From assembly GCF_001618865.1 (NCBI RefSeq), contig NZ_CP015136.1:1337001-1401000 (forward strand): a stretch of DNA of 64,000 nt. The letters are read 5' to 3'. Below the pieces are notes generated by a model. The model worked only from the letters and a program-made list of their open reading frames with translations, searched no databases and was not told where the DNA came from. Origin of the DNA: Luteitalea pratensis (lineage in GTDB: Bacteria > Acidobacteriota > Vicinamibacteria > Vicinamibacterales > Vicinamibacteraceae). Below, piece after piece: positions 25,624 to 32,694 of the stretch (positions within the stretch are counted from its first letter, which is position 1; each line of letters begins with the position of its first letter). A program made the translations under genes and the position numbers.

Positions 25624-26040
25624 GTCTGGCTCCTGCAGGTAGGCTTCAGGCACTCGTCCGTTCGCCTGCGGCTCACGGCCTCGGGCTCGAATCCGGCGAC
25701 GGCGATCGCCCATTCTGCACATCGCTCGTCTGGCTCCTCCAGGTAGGCTTCAGGCTCGCGTCCGCTCGCCATCCGGCTCGCGCCCGCGGGCTCGAATCCG
25801 GCGTTGGCGATCCGTCAGTCACGTTCTGCCCGTATGGCTCCTGCAGGTAGGCTTCAGGCACTCGTCCGTTCGCCTGCGGCTCACGCCTCGGTGAACACCC
25901 AAATCCGGCGACGGCGATCGCCCATCCTGCACTTCGCGCGTCTGGCTCCTCCGGGCAGGCTTCAGGCACGCGTCCGCTCGCCATTCGGCTCGCGCCCGCG
26001 GGCTCGAATCCGGCGGTGGCGATCCGCAGCCCAATAAATC
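25624..26040. repeat. Four 104-108 bp tandem repeats derived from the tRNA-Asn 3' end
   Basis: Units begin TGGCTCCT near 25627, 25731, 25835 and 25943. Each opens with TGGCTCCTSCAGGTAGG (fourth copy slightly diverged), which is nearly the reverse complement of the tRNA acceptor and T-arm. Copies 1, 2 and 4 also hold GGCTCGAATCCGGCG, a T-loop-like sequence in the direct orientation. Copies 1 and 3 resemble each other more, as do 2 and 4, so a pair was duplicated as a block of about 208 bp. No believable gene lies here; long frames in it are by-products of the repeat. Confidence 0.85.
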
Positions 26041-26165
26041 CAATAAAATCAGCGACTTGCAAGCAGGATGAGCCCGGTCTTGTCCGCCTAAGTCATTGAT
26101 TGGTCAGTGTTGCGGGTGCAGCGCCTGACTGGACGATGTCCGCAACTGGTTCGATAGATGCTGTG

Positions 26166-26194
26166 TTGACATCGTGTATACAGCGCGCTAGAGT
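26166..26194 (+). promoter_or_regulatory. Toxin-antitoxin promoter with operator palindrome
   Basis: TTGACA (26166-26171), a 17-base spacer and TAGAGT (26189-26194). The spacer contains the palindrome TGTATACA (26175-26182), a likely binding site for the antitoxin. Confidence 0.7.
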
Positions 26195-26240
26195 AGGGAC
26201 ATTGATGTCTCGACATGGGCGTCACAATAGAGAGCAAACC

Positions 26241-26525
26241 ATGGCAGCCCCTGCAACCGCCGCGCGGACACGAACCATCAATATCCGCATCGAGGAAGAG
26301 CGACGCACGCTCATCGATCGAGCCGCTGCAGTTGCCGGGAAGGACCGTACTCAGTTCGTTCTGAACGCAGCAACCCGTGAAGCGACAACTGTACTTCTCG
26401 ACCAGCGGTATTTTCAGCTGGACACAGCTGCGTTCGCGAAGTTCAACGCTGCCCTGGATGCGTCTCCCGCCGAGAACCCGCGGCTGCGCGAGCTTCTCTC
26501 TAGAAAAGCTCCCTGGGAACGATGA
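26241..26525 (+). CDS. DUF1778 (TacA-like) antitoxin
   Basis: This 94-residue protein has an N-terminal ribbon-helix-helix (INIRIEEERRTLIDRAAAVA, about 13-32, then KDRTQFVLNAATREAT) and a C-terminal toxin-neutralising tail (FQLDTAAFAKFNAALDASP, ENPRLRELLSRKAPWER), as in DUF1778 antitoxins. It represses its own operon and binds the acetyltransferase toxin. The ATG at 26241 is used; an in-frame ATG at 26205, ten bases after the -10, would add 12 residues. The stop overlaps the toxin start by four bases. Confidence 0.92.
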   Translation: MAAPATAARTRTINIRIEEERRTLIDRAAAVAGKDRTQFVLNAATREATTVLLDQRYFQLDTAAFAKFNAALDASPAENPRLRELLSRKAPWER

Positions 26526-27040
26526 GTGCGGCAGGAATTAGCGCTCCAGAGCACCTGACAGCCGAGCACGACGTCAGCTCTTTCGACTCCGGTACGCCTG
26601 AACTCGACAATTGGCTGAAACGCCGAGCGCTTGCGAATGAGGCGCTGGGCACTTCACGGACCTACGTCGTGACAGAAGGCGGACGTGTGGTCGCCTTCTA
26701 TGCGCTTGCAAACGGCGCCGTTGCTCACAAGGACGTGTTCGCCAAAACGAAGCGCAACATGCCGGATCCAATTCCGGTGATGGTGCTTGCGCGTTCGGCC
26801 GTCGATTCCGCCTACCAGAAACAAGGTCTTGGTTCCGCGCTTCTAAGGGACGCCCTATTCCGCACCATCGCGGCCGCTCAAATCGCTGGCATTCGCGCGG
26901 TGCTGCTTCACGCGATGTCAGATGACGCGAAGCGCACCTATGCACGTGCCGGATTTCACGAGGGTCCGGTCGATCCAATGATGATGATGATTACGCTCGC
27001 AGAGGTTGAGAAGAACCTCAGCCCGCCCAGCGCGAGCTGA
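26522..27040 (+). CDS. GNAT-family (TacT-like) toxin
   Basis: This 172-residue acetyltransferase is of the type that acetylates aminoacyl-tRNA and stops translation. It begins PEHLTAEHDVSSFDSGTPELDNWLKRRA, as in TacT/AtaT toxins. Other motifs are VVAFYALANGAV, the acetyl-CoA loop YQKQGLGSALLRDAL and the catalytic Tyr region KRTYARAGFHEG. The ATGA overlap couples it to the antitoxin. The 3' end is followed within six bases by a broken dehalogenase gene, which marks one edge of the inserted segment. The target tRNA is not known. Confidence 0.92.
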   Translation: MSAAGISAPEHLTAEHDVSSFDSGTPELDNWLKRRALANEALGTSRTYVVTEGGRVVAFYALANGAVAHKDVFAKTKRNMPDPIPVMVLARSAVDSAYQKQGLGSALLRDALFRTIAAAQIAGIRAVLLHAMSDDAKRTYARAGFHEGPVDPMMMMITLAEVEKNLSPPSAS

Positions 27041-27043
27041 GGA

Positions 27044-27136
27044 TTGCAACAACAGGACCGGTGGCCCCGATCCTGACGAGCGCACAAAAATCGTGGCCTG
27101 ACTCGTCTGAACATCGACAGTGGTGAAGTCATCCAT
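27044..27136 (-). pseudogene. Haloacetate dehalogenase-type hydrolase, N-terminal remnant
   Basis: From the ATG at 27136 the minus strand reads FTTVDVQTSQATIFVRSSGS then GPPVLLL, matching the start of alpha/beta-hydrolase haloacetate dehalogenases. These continue HGFPQTH; here the similarity stops at the third Leu. Beyond this point the sequence is the antisense of the GNAT gene. The gene therefore lost all but about 30 codons at this junction. Confidence 0.6.
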
Positions 27137-27194
27137 CAATCTTCAGGCCGCTCAGTTCAGTGCTCGATACGCGTCGTTTGCGAGATCGACGACT

Positions 27195-27707
27195 TCATGA
27201 CCGTCCCACGCTCGCGCCCAGGGTGAGGAGAAGCTCGTCCAGTTGCGCGAACGTTTCGACCGTCGCATCCGCCGCCCCGGTGCCGGCAGCGTCGAGCGCT
27301 TCCTTCGAGGAATAGAGCTCGTGCATGACCAGCAGCGTCTGGCCATGCTTTTCCTCGAATGTCACCGTGGTGACAGGCCCACCCTCACCGCCTTCCTCGT
27401 TGGTCCACACGAGGCGCGAGTGCGGTGTCACTTCGAGGTACGTGCCGAAGAACGCCATACCATCGGGTTCGAACTCGAGACGGTACTTGCCCCCGACACG
27501 AACATCCATCTCACAGGAACGCAGGGACATGCCCATCGACCGCGGCAACCACCACTGCCTGAACAGCTCGGGCCTGGTCCACGCCTCGAACACGATGCGG
27601 GCCGGGCCGTTGAAGGTTCGGGTAACGACTAGCTCACGCTCGGACTTCCGCTCCACCGTCGTGCGGTTCTTCATGGGCGTGGGCTCACTCTCTCTTCTTG
27701 CGTCCAT
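27195..27707 (-). CDS. SRPBCC (AHSA1-like) domain protein
   Basis: This 170-residue protein has a START-like fold: VVTRTFNGPARIVFEAWTRP, LFRQWWLPRSMGMSL, GGKYRLEFEPDGMAFFGTYL, SRLVWTNEEGGEGG and a terminal helix. Such proteins bind hydrophobic ligands. Start at 27707 is chosen because AAGGAGAAGG lies just upstream, and it overlaps the arsR stop by 23 bases, so the two are translationally coupled. Paired ArsR/SRPBCC genes are common; the ligand is rarely known. Confidence 0.9.
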   Translation of the reverse strand: MDARRESEPTPMKNRTTVERKSERELVVTRTFNGPARIVFEAWTRPELFRQWWLPRSMGMSLRSCEMDVRVGGKYRLEFEPDGMAFFGTYLEVTPHSRLVWTNEEGGEGGPVTTVTFEEKHGQTLLVMHELYSSKEALDAAGTGAADATVETFAQLDELLLTLGASVGRS

Positions 27708-28050
27708 CAACCTTCTCCTTCCGTTTCAGTTCCTCGACAACCTTGTCCAGCTCGTCGAACCGTGCATCCCAGAGCTGGCGGTACCTCTCGATCCATGCCG
27801 CCTCTTCATCCAGTCTGTGCAGGCCGAGCCTGCAGGTCCGCACGCGCCCGACCTTCGCCGTGGTGACGAGCCCCGCCTGCTCCAGGACGCCGACGTGCTT
27901 CTTCATGCCCGTTAGGGTCATGTGGAACTTGTCGGCAAGGTCGGTGATCGAAGCGTCTGCACGCCCGAGTTGCTCCAGAACACCGCGTCGGGTGGCGTCC
28001 GAGAGCGCGGCAAACGCGGCATCGAAGCGGGTCCGCGAATACAGAACCAT
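27685..28050 (-). CDS. ArsR-family regulator (SdpR-like)
   Basis: This 121-residue winged-helix repressor has DAAFAALSDATRRGVLEQLG, the HTH ITDLADKFHMTLTGMKKHVG and the wing AKVGRVRTCRLG, then an amphipathic C-terminal helix with AAWIERYRQLWDARFDELDK, typical of regulators paired with SRPBCC genes. A TATACT hexamer ends seven bases before the ATG, and a 12-bp palindrome covers the start. It probably represses itself and the SRPBCC gene. Confidence 0.92.
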   Translation of the reverse strand: MVLYSRTRFDAAFAALSDATRRGVLEQLGRADASITDLADKFHMTLTGMKKHVGVLEQAGLVTTAKVGRVRTCRLGLHRLDEEAAWIERYRQLWDARFDELDKVVEELKRKEKVDGRKKRE

Positions 28051-28065
28051 ATGGTTCAGTATATA
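28045..28065 (-). promoter_or_regulatory. ArsR operator and -10
   Basis: The palindrome AACCATATGGTT (28045-28056) overlaps the start codon. TATATA/TATACT (28065-28058) lies just upstream on the minus strand. Both fit a leaderless, autorepressed gene. Confidence 0.7.
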
Positions 28066-28349
28066 GCATTCGGATTGGCGGCATGCAAGGCGAGGCGTCT
28101 ACCCGCCTCGGCTTCACCGACGACTTCCGCGTGGAGCTCGCGTGGGCCAGGCCCTCGGGGCGGTGCTGTTACTCGCGCCGGCGCCGGCGCCTCTGAAGGA
28201 GTGGGCATACGCCGCCTTCGCCTCCGGCCGCAATGACGCCCCACGCTCCGGATCAACAGTTGATTGGCCTGGGCGGCTCCGTCATGTAGCCTCATTTCGA
28301 AAGTCGCCCGCGCCCAGAGTTGGTGACAGAGAGAGCGCCAGGCGGGGCG
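28066..28349. other. Intergenic stretch without a recognised gene
   Basis: GC-rich with CGCCGGCGCCGGCGCC-like runs (about 28177) and a 12-base CAACAGTTGATT near 28256. I see no gene I would defend. Confidence 0.4.
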
Positions 28350-28625
28350 TCAAATCGCCGCCGACCCACTCGAAGAAGTCCCTCCCGAGCTGCCGAAACC
28401 GAAGGTAATTCCTGACTGGTCCACGGTCTCGATAAGTGTCCTTGTCGCGGCATGGAACGTGTACTGCTTCCCTTCACACAACTCGGGGAAAGGCCCTTCG
28501 ACGATGGCAACCTGCAAATCTGCGCCGAATTGCGGCTTCCATTCATAGCCGGGAAGGTCCGGGCCGTGGTGCGCGGCGACGATCCGACCGGATCGCGTGT
28601 CATAAGCGATGAACGTCCTGATCAT
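28350..28625 (-). CDS. Small orphan protein
   Basis: This 91-residue protein reads IRTFIAYDTRSGRIVAAHHG, then YEWKPQFGADLQVAIVEGPF and a Gly/Ser-rich tail (FGSSGGTSSSGSAAI). A TAGGGA site precedes the ATG. It lies 14 bases after another orphan gene on the same strand, so the two are likely co-transcribed. I do not recognise a family. Lower GC than neighbours fits an accessory origin. Confidence 0.6.
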   Translation of the reverse strand: MIRTFIAYDTRSGRIVAAHHGPDLPGYEWKPQFGADLQVAIVEGPFPELCEGKQYTFHAATRTLIETVDQSGITFGFGSSGGTSSSGSAAI

Positions 28626-28639
28626 GGTGTATCCCTAAG

Positions 28640-28990
28640 TTAGAACTGAAAAATGTTGATCTGCGCGGTGGCGACGACCCAGTTTTCAACATCAAGACGG
28701 AACTCGATCGAAGCGCAATCGCGGATCGCCACGGCATTCTGTGTGCGTCCCATACTGTTCGGAGACGGGGCGAAGAGTTTTCCGTCGGGACCCCAGGCCG
28801 TCCATCGCGCGATGTAGGCGGTCGCGTGCCGCTCCATGTCCGGCTCAGTCGAATAATGATCGACCCCCGAGAGCGAGATGGTGGCGTAGACATTCTGGCC
28901 CGGTGAGCCGATGAAGTGAAAATAGGAATTGGAAAAGGTGCCGGTGAATACACTGGCAGAGATCCAGAAACCATCGACCGATTGCAGCAT
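28640..28990 (-). CDS. Orphan protein, possibly beta-rich
   Basis: This 116-residue protein starts after a GAAGGAA site. It contains FWISASVFTGTFSNSYFHFI, GQNVYATISLSG, and ENWVVATAQINIFQF at the end, a pattern of alternating hydrophobic residues that suggests beta-strands. There is no signal peptide or membrane helix. It is paired with the 91-residue orphan downstream. No family is recognised. Confidence 0.6.
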   Translation of the reverse strand: MLQSVDGFWISASVFTGTFSNSYFHFIGSPGQNVYATISLSGVDHYSTEPDMERHATAYIARWTAWGPDGKLFAPSPNSMGRTQNAVAIRDCASIEFRLDVENWVVATAQINIFQF

Positions 28991-29028
28991 GTCGGATTTC
29001 CTTCGGACCGTCTGTTCGAGGAGCCGAT

Positions 29029-29265
29029 TCAAGGACGGTCGAACTGAATCGGCAGACGCAGAATTTCATTGCGCCGAGATCGTGCCAGGCAAAGGTCGCT
29101 GTTGGCAGCCGGTGTTGCGTCGAGCGGGCCAAGGATAGCCATTTCAAGAACGCGAAACGGAGTGTGGTGGAGTCCGCGGGACGGGTCAAGCGTGATTTCG
29201 TTGGCAACGGGTTGTTCTGCGCGCAAATCGTGGCACTTCCGCGCGGTCCTCGACATCCTCTTCAT
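29029..29265 (-). CDS. Possible third orphan gene
   Basis: A minus-strand frame of about 78 residues ends LDPSRGLHHTPFRVLEMA, then ILGPLDATPAANSDL and EILRLPIQFDRP. It lies 38 bases before the 116-residue orphan. The C-terminal half looks protein-like, but the N-terminus and start are unclear. No family is recognised, so this may be a chance frame. Confidence 0.3.
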   Translation of the reverse strand: MKRMSRTARKCHDLRAEQPVANEITLDPSRGLHHTPFRVLEMAILGPLDATPAANSDLCLARSRRNEILRLPIQFDRP

Positions 29266-29405
29266 CGCCGCTCTGGCGTTCTTCTGCGCGCGCGGGACTG
29301 ACAGTCGGCAATGATGGTCGTCGCACGTGTGCGTATCGAAGGTCCATCTGAACACGCATGGCGTCGAAGTGATGTGACTGTCACGTCGTGCGGAGGCCTG
29401 CGCGA

Positions 29406-30416
29406 TCATCGCGTCTGTTGCGCGAACGCGTCCGCGACTCGAAGTGCCAGCGAGGACGTGTTCGCGTGCGCCATGTTCGACGTGACCGCGATGACGATGC
29501 CGCTGTCGCGCCCCGTCAGCAGCGACATCACCATGCCACCGGCGAGCTCACCGTTGACGCTGTCGGGGTGGGTCGCCAGTGCGAAGCGCACGAGATCGAA
29601 CGGCGTCGAATAGAACGCCATCCCGTTCGCGCAACAGGCCAGGTCGCGCATGTACATCAGTCGTCGTCCACGGCCGGGATTGTCATCGGATCTCGGAACA
29701 TAGAACGTCGCGCGGTGGCCCGGCAGCGGGTACTCCGCGGGCATGAGGCCGAGCGGCTGCCAGATGACGTGGCGGAGGAGCGTGAGGGGCGGGAAGTCCT
29801 CTCCCTCCTCGCCGATCGCTTCAGGGCTCCATTCTTTCGCCGCATCAGCCCCGGTGTTGGTCAGCCCGAGCCGCGCAGCGGCGGCGCTGACCGCGGACGC
29901 CGCGGTGCCGATGTTGAACCGCGTGTCGGGCGTGACGGGCGTCCGTGTCACGACGTCCCGCCATCCGAACCCTTCGGCCCAGATGACGGTGCCGCCGGCA
30001 CCGACCGCCACGGACACCCCGGGCAGGTTCTGCTCCAATACGGCTGCGCGCACGAGCTCCCGAGCGCGCTCGACGGCCGCCGTATGTTGCGGTGACGGCG
30101 CGGAGGCGACGACCGATGGCACCTCCTGCGACTGCGGGAAGAGTGGCGCCGTCACAACGACCGCGTGGGTCAGAAACGCCGCGAACGCGGCGACGACGAC
30201 GCCAACGGCAAGCGCGCTGCGAGCAGCCCACATCGGCAGCCGGTTGCGCGCCGCCCTCACACCGAGCACGACGCCGACCACCATCAGCAGCATGCCGATG
30301 ACCGCGGCGCCTGGCGCGTCGTCGGCGTTGGCCACATAGATTCCCATGGCCGCGATGGCCAGGCCGAGGGCGATCAGGGTGAACGCCTTCACGGGGTTCA
30401 GTACAGCGGTTGTCAT
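29406..30416 (-). CDS. Degenerate serine hydrolase with N-terminal membrane segments
   Basis: This 336-residue protein has three hydrophobic segments (about 10-28, 37-55, 65-88), then a class C beta-lactamase-like domain (AVLEQNLPGVSVAVGAGGTV, IWAEGFGWRDVVTRTPVTPD, TRFNIGT). The nucleophile motif SxxK should follow as IGSVSK, but the sequence is IGTAASAV, without Ser and Lys in place. The middle of the domain, with YxN, is missing: LGLTNTGADAAKEWSPE is followed at once by HVIWQPLGLMPAEYPLPGHR. The C-terminal part is normal. The protein should be inactive as a hydrolase and is likely decaying or a non-enzymatic derivative. Confidence 0.75.
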   Translation of the reverse strand: MTTAVLNPVKAFTLIALGLAIAAMGIYVANADDAPGAAVIGMLLMVVGVVLGVRAARNRLPMWAARSALAVGVVVAAFAAFLTHAVVVTAPLFPQSQEVPSVVASAPSPQHTAAVERARELVRAAVLEQNLPGVSVAVGAGGTVIWAEGFGWRDVVTRTPVTPDTRFNIGTAASAVSAAAARLGLTNTGADAAKEWSPEAIGEEGEDFPPLTLLRHVIWQPLGLMPAEYPLPGHRATFYVPRSDDNPGRGRRLMYMRDLACCANGMAFYSTPFDLVRFALATHPDSVNGELAGGMVMSLLTGRDSGIVIAVTSNMAHANTSSLALRVADAFAQQTR

Positions 30417-30681
30417 GCCCGCAGTGTGGCCGAGGCCGGGCCGCGAAGTCCTCACCAAACCGTGAGCAACCGTTGAGATTCGAGTGAAATCGCGCGAAAG
30501 CTCCCTTGCTGTCGGCGGTAGATGCTGCCGTCTCCGGCCAAACGAGCCTGGACTGTGAATTCGCGGCCCGAAAGCATGCCCCCTTCGGCTCTGGCGCCGT
30601 GGCAGCTGTCTACCAGCCGGCACGAACCCAATAGCTCTCGACGCCACCTTCTGGCCGGCCGCGTTCTTCTTCCCACCGAGA

Positions 30682-31212
30682 TCAAGCAGGAACGTAGGCC
30701 AACCTGATCACATCCTCGCCAATCCGATCACTCGCCATAAGGCGGAGCGGCGGCCGGGGGCCGGCGAAATATGGTTTGCCGTGACCAAGCACGACGGCGT
30801 GCAAGTAGATTCGATACTCATCGATCAGGCCAAGTGCGGTCAGGCTGTGCGCCAGGTCCGGGCCAGCAACTTCGATCTCCCCGTCGCGCCCGGCCTTCAG
30901 TTCGCGGATCGCGCTCTCCAGATCATCACCAACAAGCCTGGCGTTGGGGCCGACCGACTTCAACGAGCGCGAGACGACCCATTTCGGCTGGTTCCGCCAC
31001 GCCGCCGCGAAGGCGTGTTCCTCTGCATTCCATTCAGGATGATCGTCGTCCCAGTAACGCATGACCTCATACATGTGGCGACCGTAGACACTGCCCGCCT
31101 GCCCCTCAGCCTCCTCGATGAAGTGGCGGAAGAGCGTGGGGCCTGGCGCAAACGCCATATGGTCGACGTAGCCGTCCAGGGACTGGTTCATTCCGAACAC
31201 GAGCCTGGCCAT
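30682..31212 (-). CDS. Dihydrofolate reductase-family (RibD C-terminal-like) protein
   Basis: This 176-residue protein shows LVFGMNQSLDGYVDHM at the start, GRHMYEVMRYWDD, PKWVVSRSLKSVGPNARL and the terminal DEYRIYLHAVVLGHGKPYF, with the usual DHFR-like order. These proteins use NADPH and reduce pterin- or riboflavin-like or other compounds; most members are uncharacterised. AAGGAAG precedes the ATG at 31212. It stands alone. Confidence 0.9.
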   Translation of the reverse strand: MARLVFGMNQSLDGYVDHMAFAPGPTLFRHFIEEAEGQAGSVYGRHMYEVMRYWDDDHPEWNAEEHAFAAAWRNQPKWVVSRSLKSVGPNARLVGDDLESAIRELKAGRDGEIEVAGPDLAHSLTALGLIDEYRIYLHAVVLGHGKPYFAGPRPPLRLMASDRIGEDVIRLAYVPA

Positions 31213-31385
31213 ACCACTTCCTTTCCTCCCGCGGCACATCCGCGGGTTCTGACTGCGTTATGCACGCGCTGTAAGCTAGCTCGACTGAATTCATATCGCG
31301 ATTGAGCTCTCCCTACCCGCGAAAACCTTGAGGAGGGGGCCCAAGATCGCGCCAGCGAACGGCCAGCACACCGTCGAGCACAGTC

Positions 31386-32303
31386 ATGACGAAATGGCTT
31401 GCGGTACTCATCAGCCTCACCTCGTTGGGCTTGACCGAGCAGCAGCGTCAGGCTGACGAATCGCGTCCCGTAACCGTTGATTGCAATGCTGGAGGCGCCA
31501 TCAACCGGGTGTTGAAGAGCCTCAAACCCGGCGACGTCGTTCTAGTGCAAGGACGCTGCCTGGAAAACGTCGTCATTCAGTCGGAGCTTCAACGCATCAC
31601 CATCGACGGACAGGGCACGGCGACGGTGAAGCCGCCAGACGCGCGACAGCCGGCGATCCAGGTCCTCGGCCGCGAGATCAGAATCAAAGGCTTTACTACC
31701 GATGGCGGCTTCTCGGGCATTGCGATCAACCGAGGTGGCACCGCGATCGTCGACCACAACATGATCGAGAACGCCTCGGAGATGGGGCTCGAGGTTTCGC
31801 AGAACAGTTTTGGGCGGATCATCAACAATACGATTCGGCACAGCGGTGTTGACGGCATCCTGGTGCTCGGCAGCGCTTCGGCGCATATCGGAGTGTTGCG
31901 GACCGACGATACGGTTCCGAGTCCGAATTCAATCTTGGAGAATGGCGGCGATGGAATCCGTGTGCTGCGCACCTCCACCGCCCGCATCATTGGAAACAGT
32001 CTCACCGGCAATCGTCGCAGCGGCCTTTCCGTCCAGCAGGCGTCCCATGCAGACGTTGCCGGCAACAGGTTCGACGGGAATGCCGAACACGGTATTCGCG
32101 CCGTCGGAAATTCGGCGGTGAATCTGGCGGACTCGGCCATGGGCTTGTTTACTCAACCGAATACGACAACGGTCCCGAATGGGTTATTCGGTATCCGATG
32201 CGAGAGCGGCGCCCATGTGGACGGTCCGATCGGGAGCCTGGTGGGAAAGAATGGGGCAAAGGACGTGTCCGATATTACATGCATCGATCGCTCGACCCGA
32301 TGA
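31386..32303 (+). CDS. Right-handed parallel beta-helix protein
   Basis: This 305-residue protein has a short hydrophobic N-terminus (LAVLISLTSLGL), likely a signal, and a repeated beta-helix: PGDVVLVQGRCLENVVI, IRIKGFTTDGG, NRGGTAIVDHNMIENAS, GRIINNTIRHSGVDGILVLG, TARIIGNSLTGNRRSGLSV, ADVAGNRFDGNAEHGIRAV. Asn ladders and roughly 22-25 residue coils fit NosD/pectate-lyase-like folds. It may bind or modify a polysaccharide outside the cell. No catalytic set is obvious. Confidence 0.8.
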   Translation: MTKWLAVLISLTSLGLTEQQRQADESRPVTVDCNAGGAINRVLKSLKPGDVVLVQGRCLENVVIQSELQRITIDGQGTATVKPPDARQPAIQVLGREIRIKGFTTDGGFSGIAINRGGTAIVDHNMIENASEMGLEVSQNSFGRIINNTIRHSGVDGILVLGSASAHIGVLRTDDTVPSPNSILENGGDGIRVLRTSTARIIGNSLTGNRRSGLSVQQASHADVAGNRFDGNAEHGIRAVGNSAVNLADSAMGLFTQPNTTTVPNGLFGIRCESGAHVDGPIGSLVGKNGAKDVSDITCIDRSTR

Positions 32304-32317
32304 TGCTCACCGAAACA

Positions 32318-32658
32318 CGCAGGCTTCGGGCCTCCAGTGCGGGTTCGAAACGCTGTGCTCGGTCTTCGGCCTCGCTGGACCGGCGCTCTCGAGGATTGCG
32401 GCGATCGTTCATGACCTGGATCTCAAGGATGGCCGCTTCGGCGCGCCCGATTGCGGCACGGTCCGCGCCATGATCGAGGGCCTGCAGCTCGCCTATCAGA
32501 ACGACGAGGCATTGCTCGAGCACGGAATGACGCTGTTCGACTCGCTCTACCGGTCGTTCGAGCAATCAGGTCGAGCGACCGGGCCGAGGGTCGCGGCGAG
32601 GCCGAAACGTCCAGCTGCTTCGGCGCGCGAGCGACGGCGCGGCAAGAAGGATGGGTGA
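32318..32658 (+). pseudogene. Chromate-resistance (ChrB-like) C-terminal remnant
   Basis: In this frame GFETLCSVFGLAGPALSRIA, then IVHDLDLKDGRFGAPDCGTV and EALLEHGMTLFDSLYRSFE match the C-terminal part of the chromate-resistance protein ChrB/Chrome_Resist family. The N-terminal two thirds, including the rhodanese-like part, is missing and no start codon with a ribosome site is visible. It follows the beta-helix gene directly. Probably a broken gene. Confidence 0.55.
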
Positions 32659-32694
32659 GAGATTCAGTGAACGCGTGGTGATAGATTCGGAGCC

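Noticed and set aside
25624-26040. CRISPR array
   Set aside because: Units of about 104 bp diverge along their whole length and lack short identical repeats with unique spacers; no cas genes are near.
25610-26090. Long minus-strand frames with GFEP-like and EEPDERCAEW-like repeats
   Set aside because: They are translations of the tRNA gene antisense strand and the 104-108 bp repeats, a well-known annotation artefact.
26166-27136. Prophage or integrative element with integrase
   Set aside because: No integrase, transposase or phage gene is in the window; only the tRNA-linked repeats and TA module hint at mobility.
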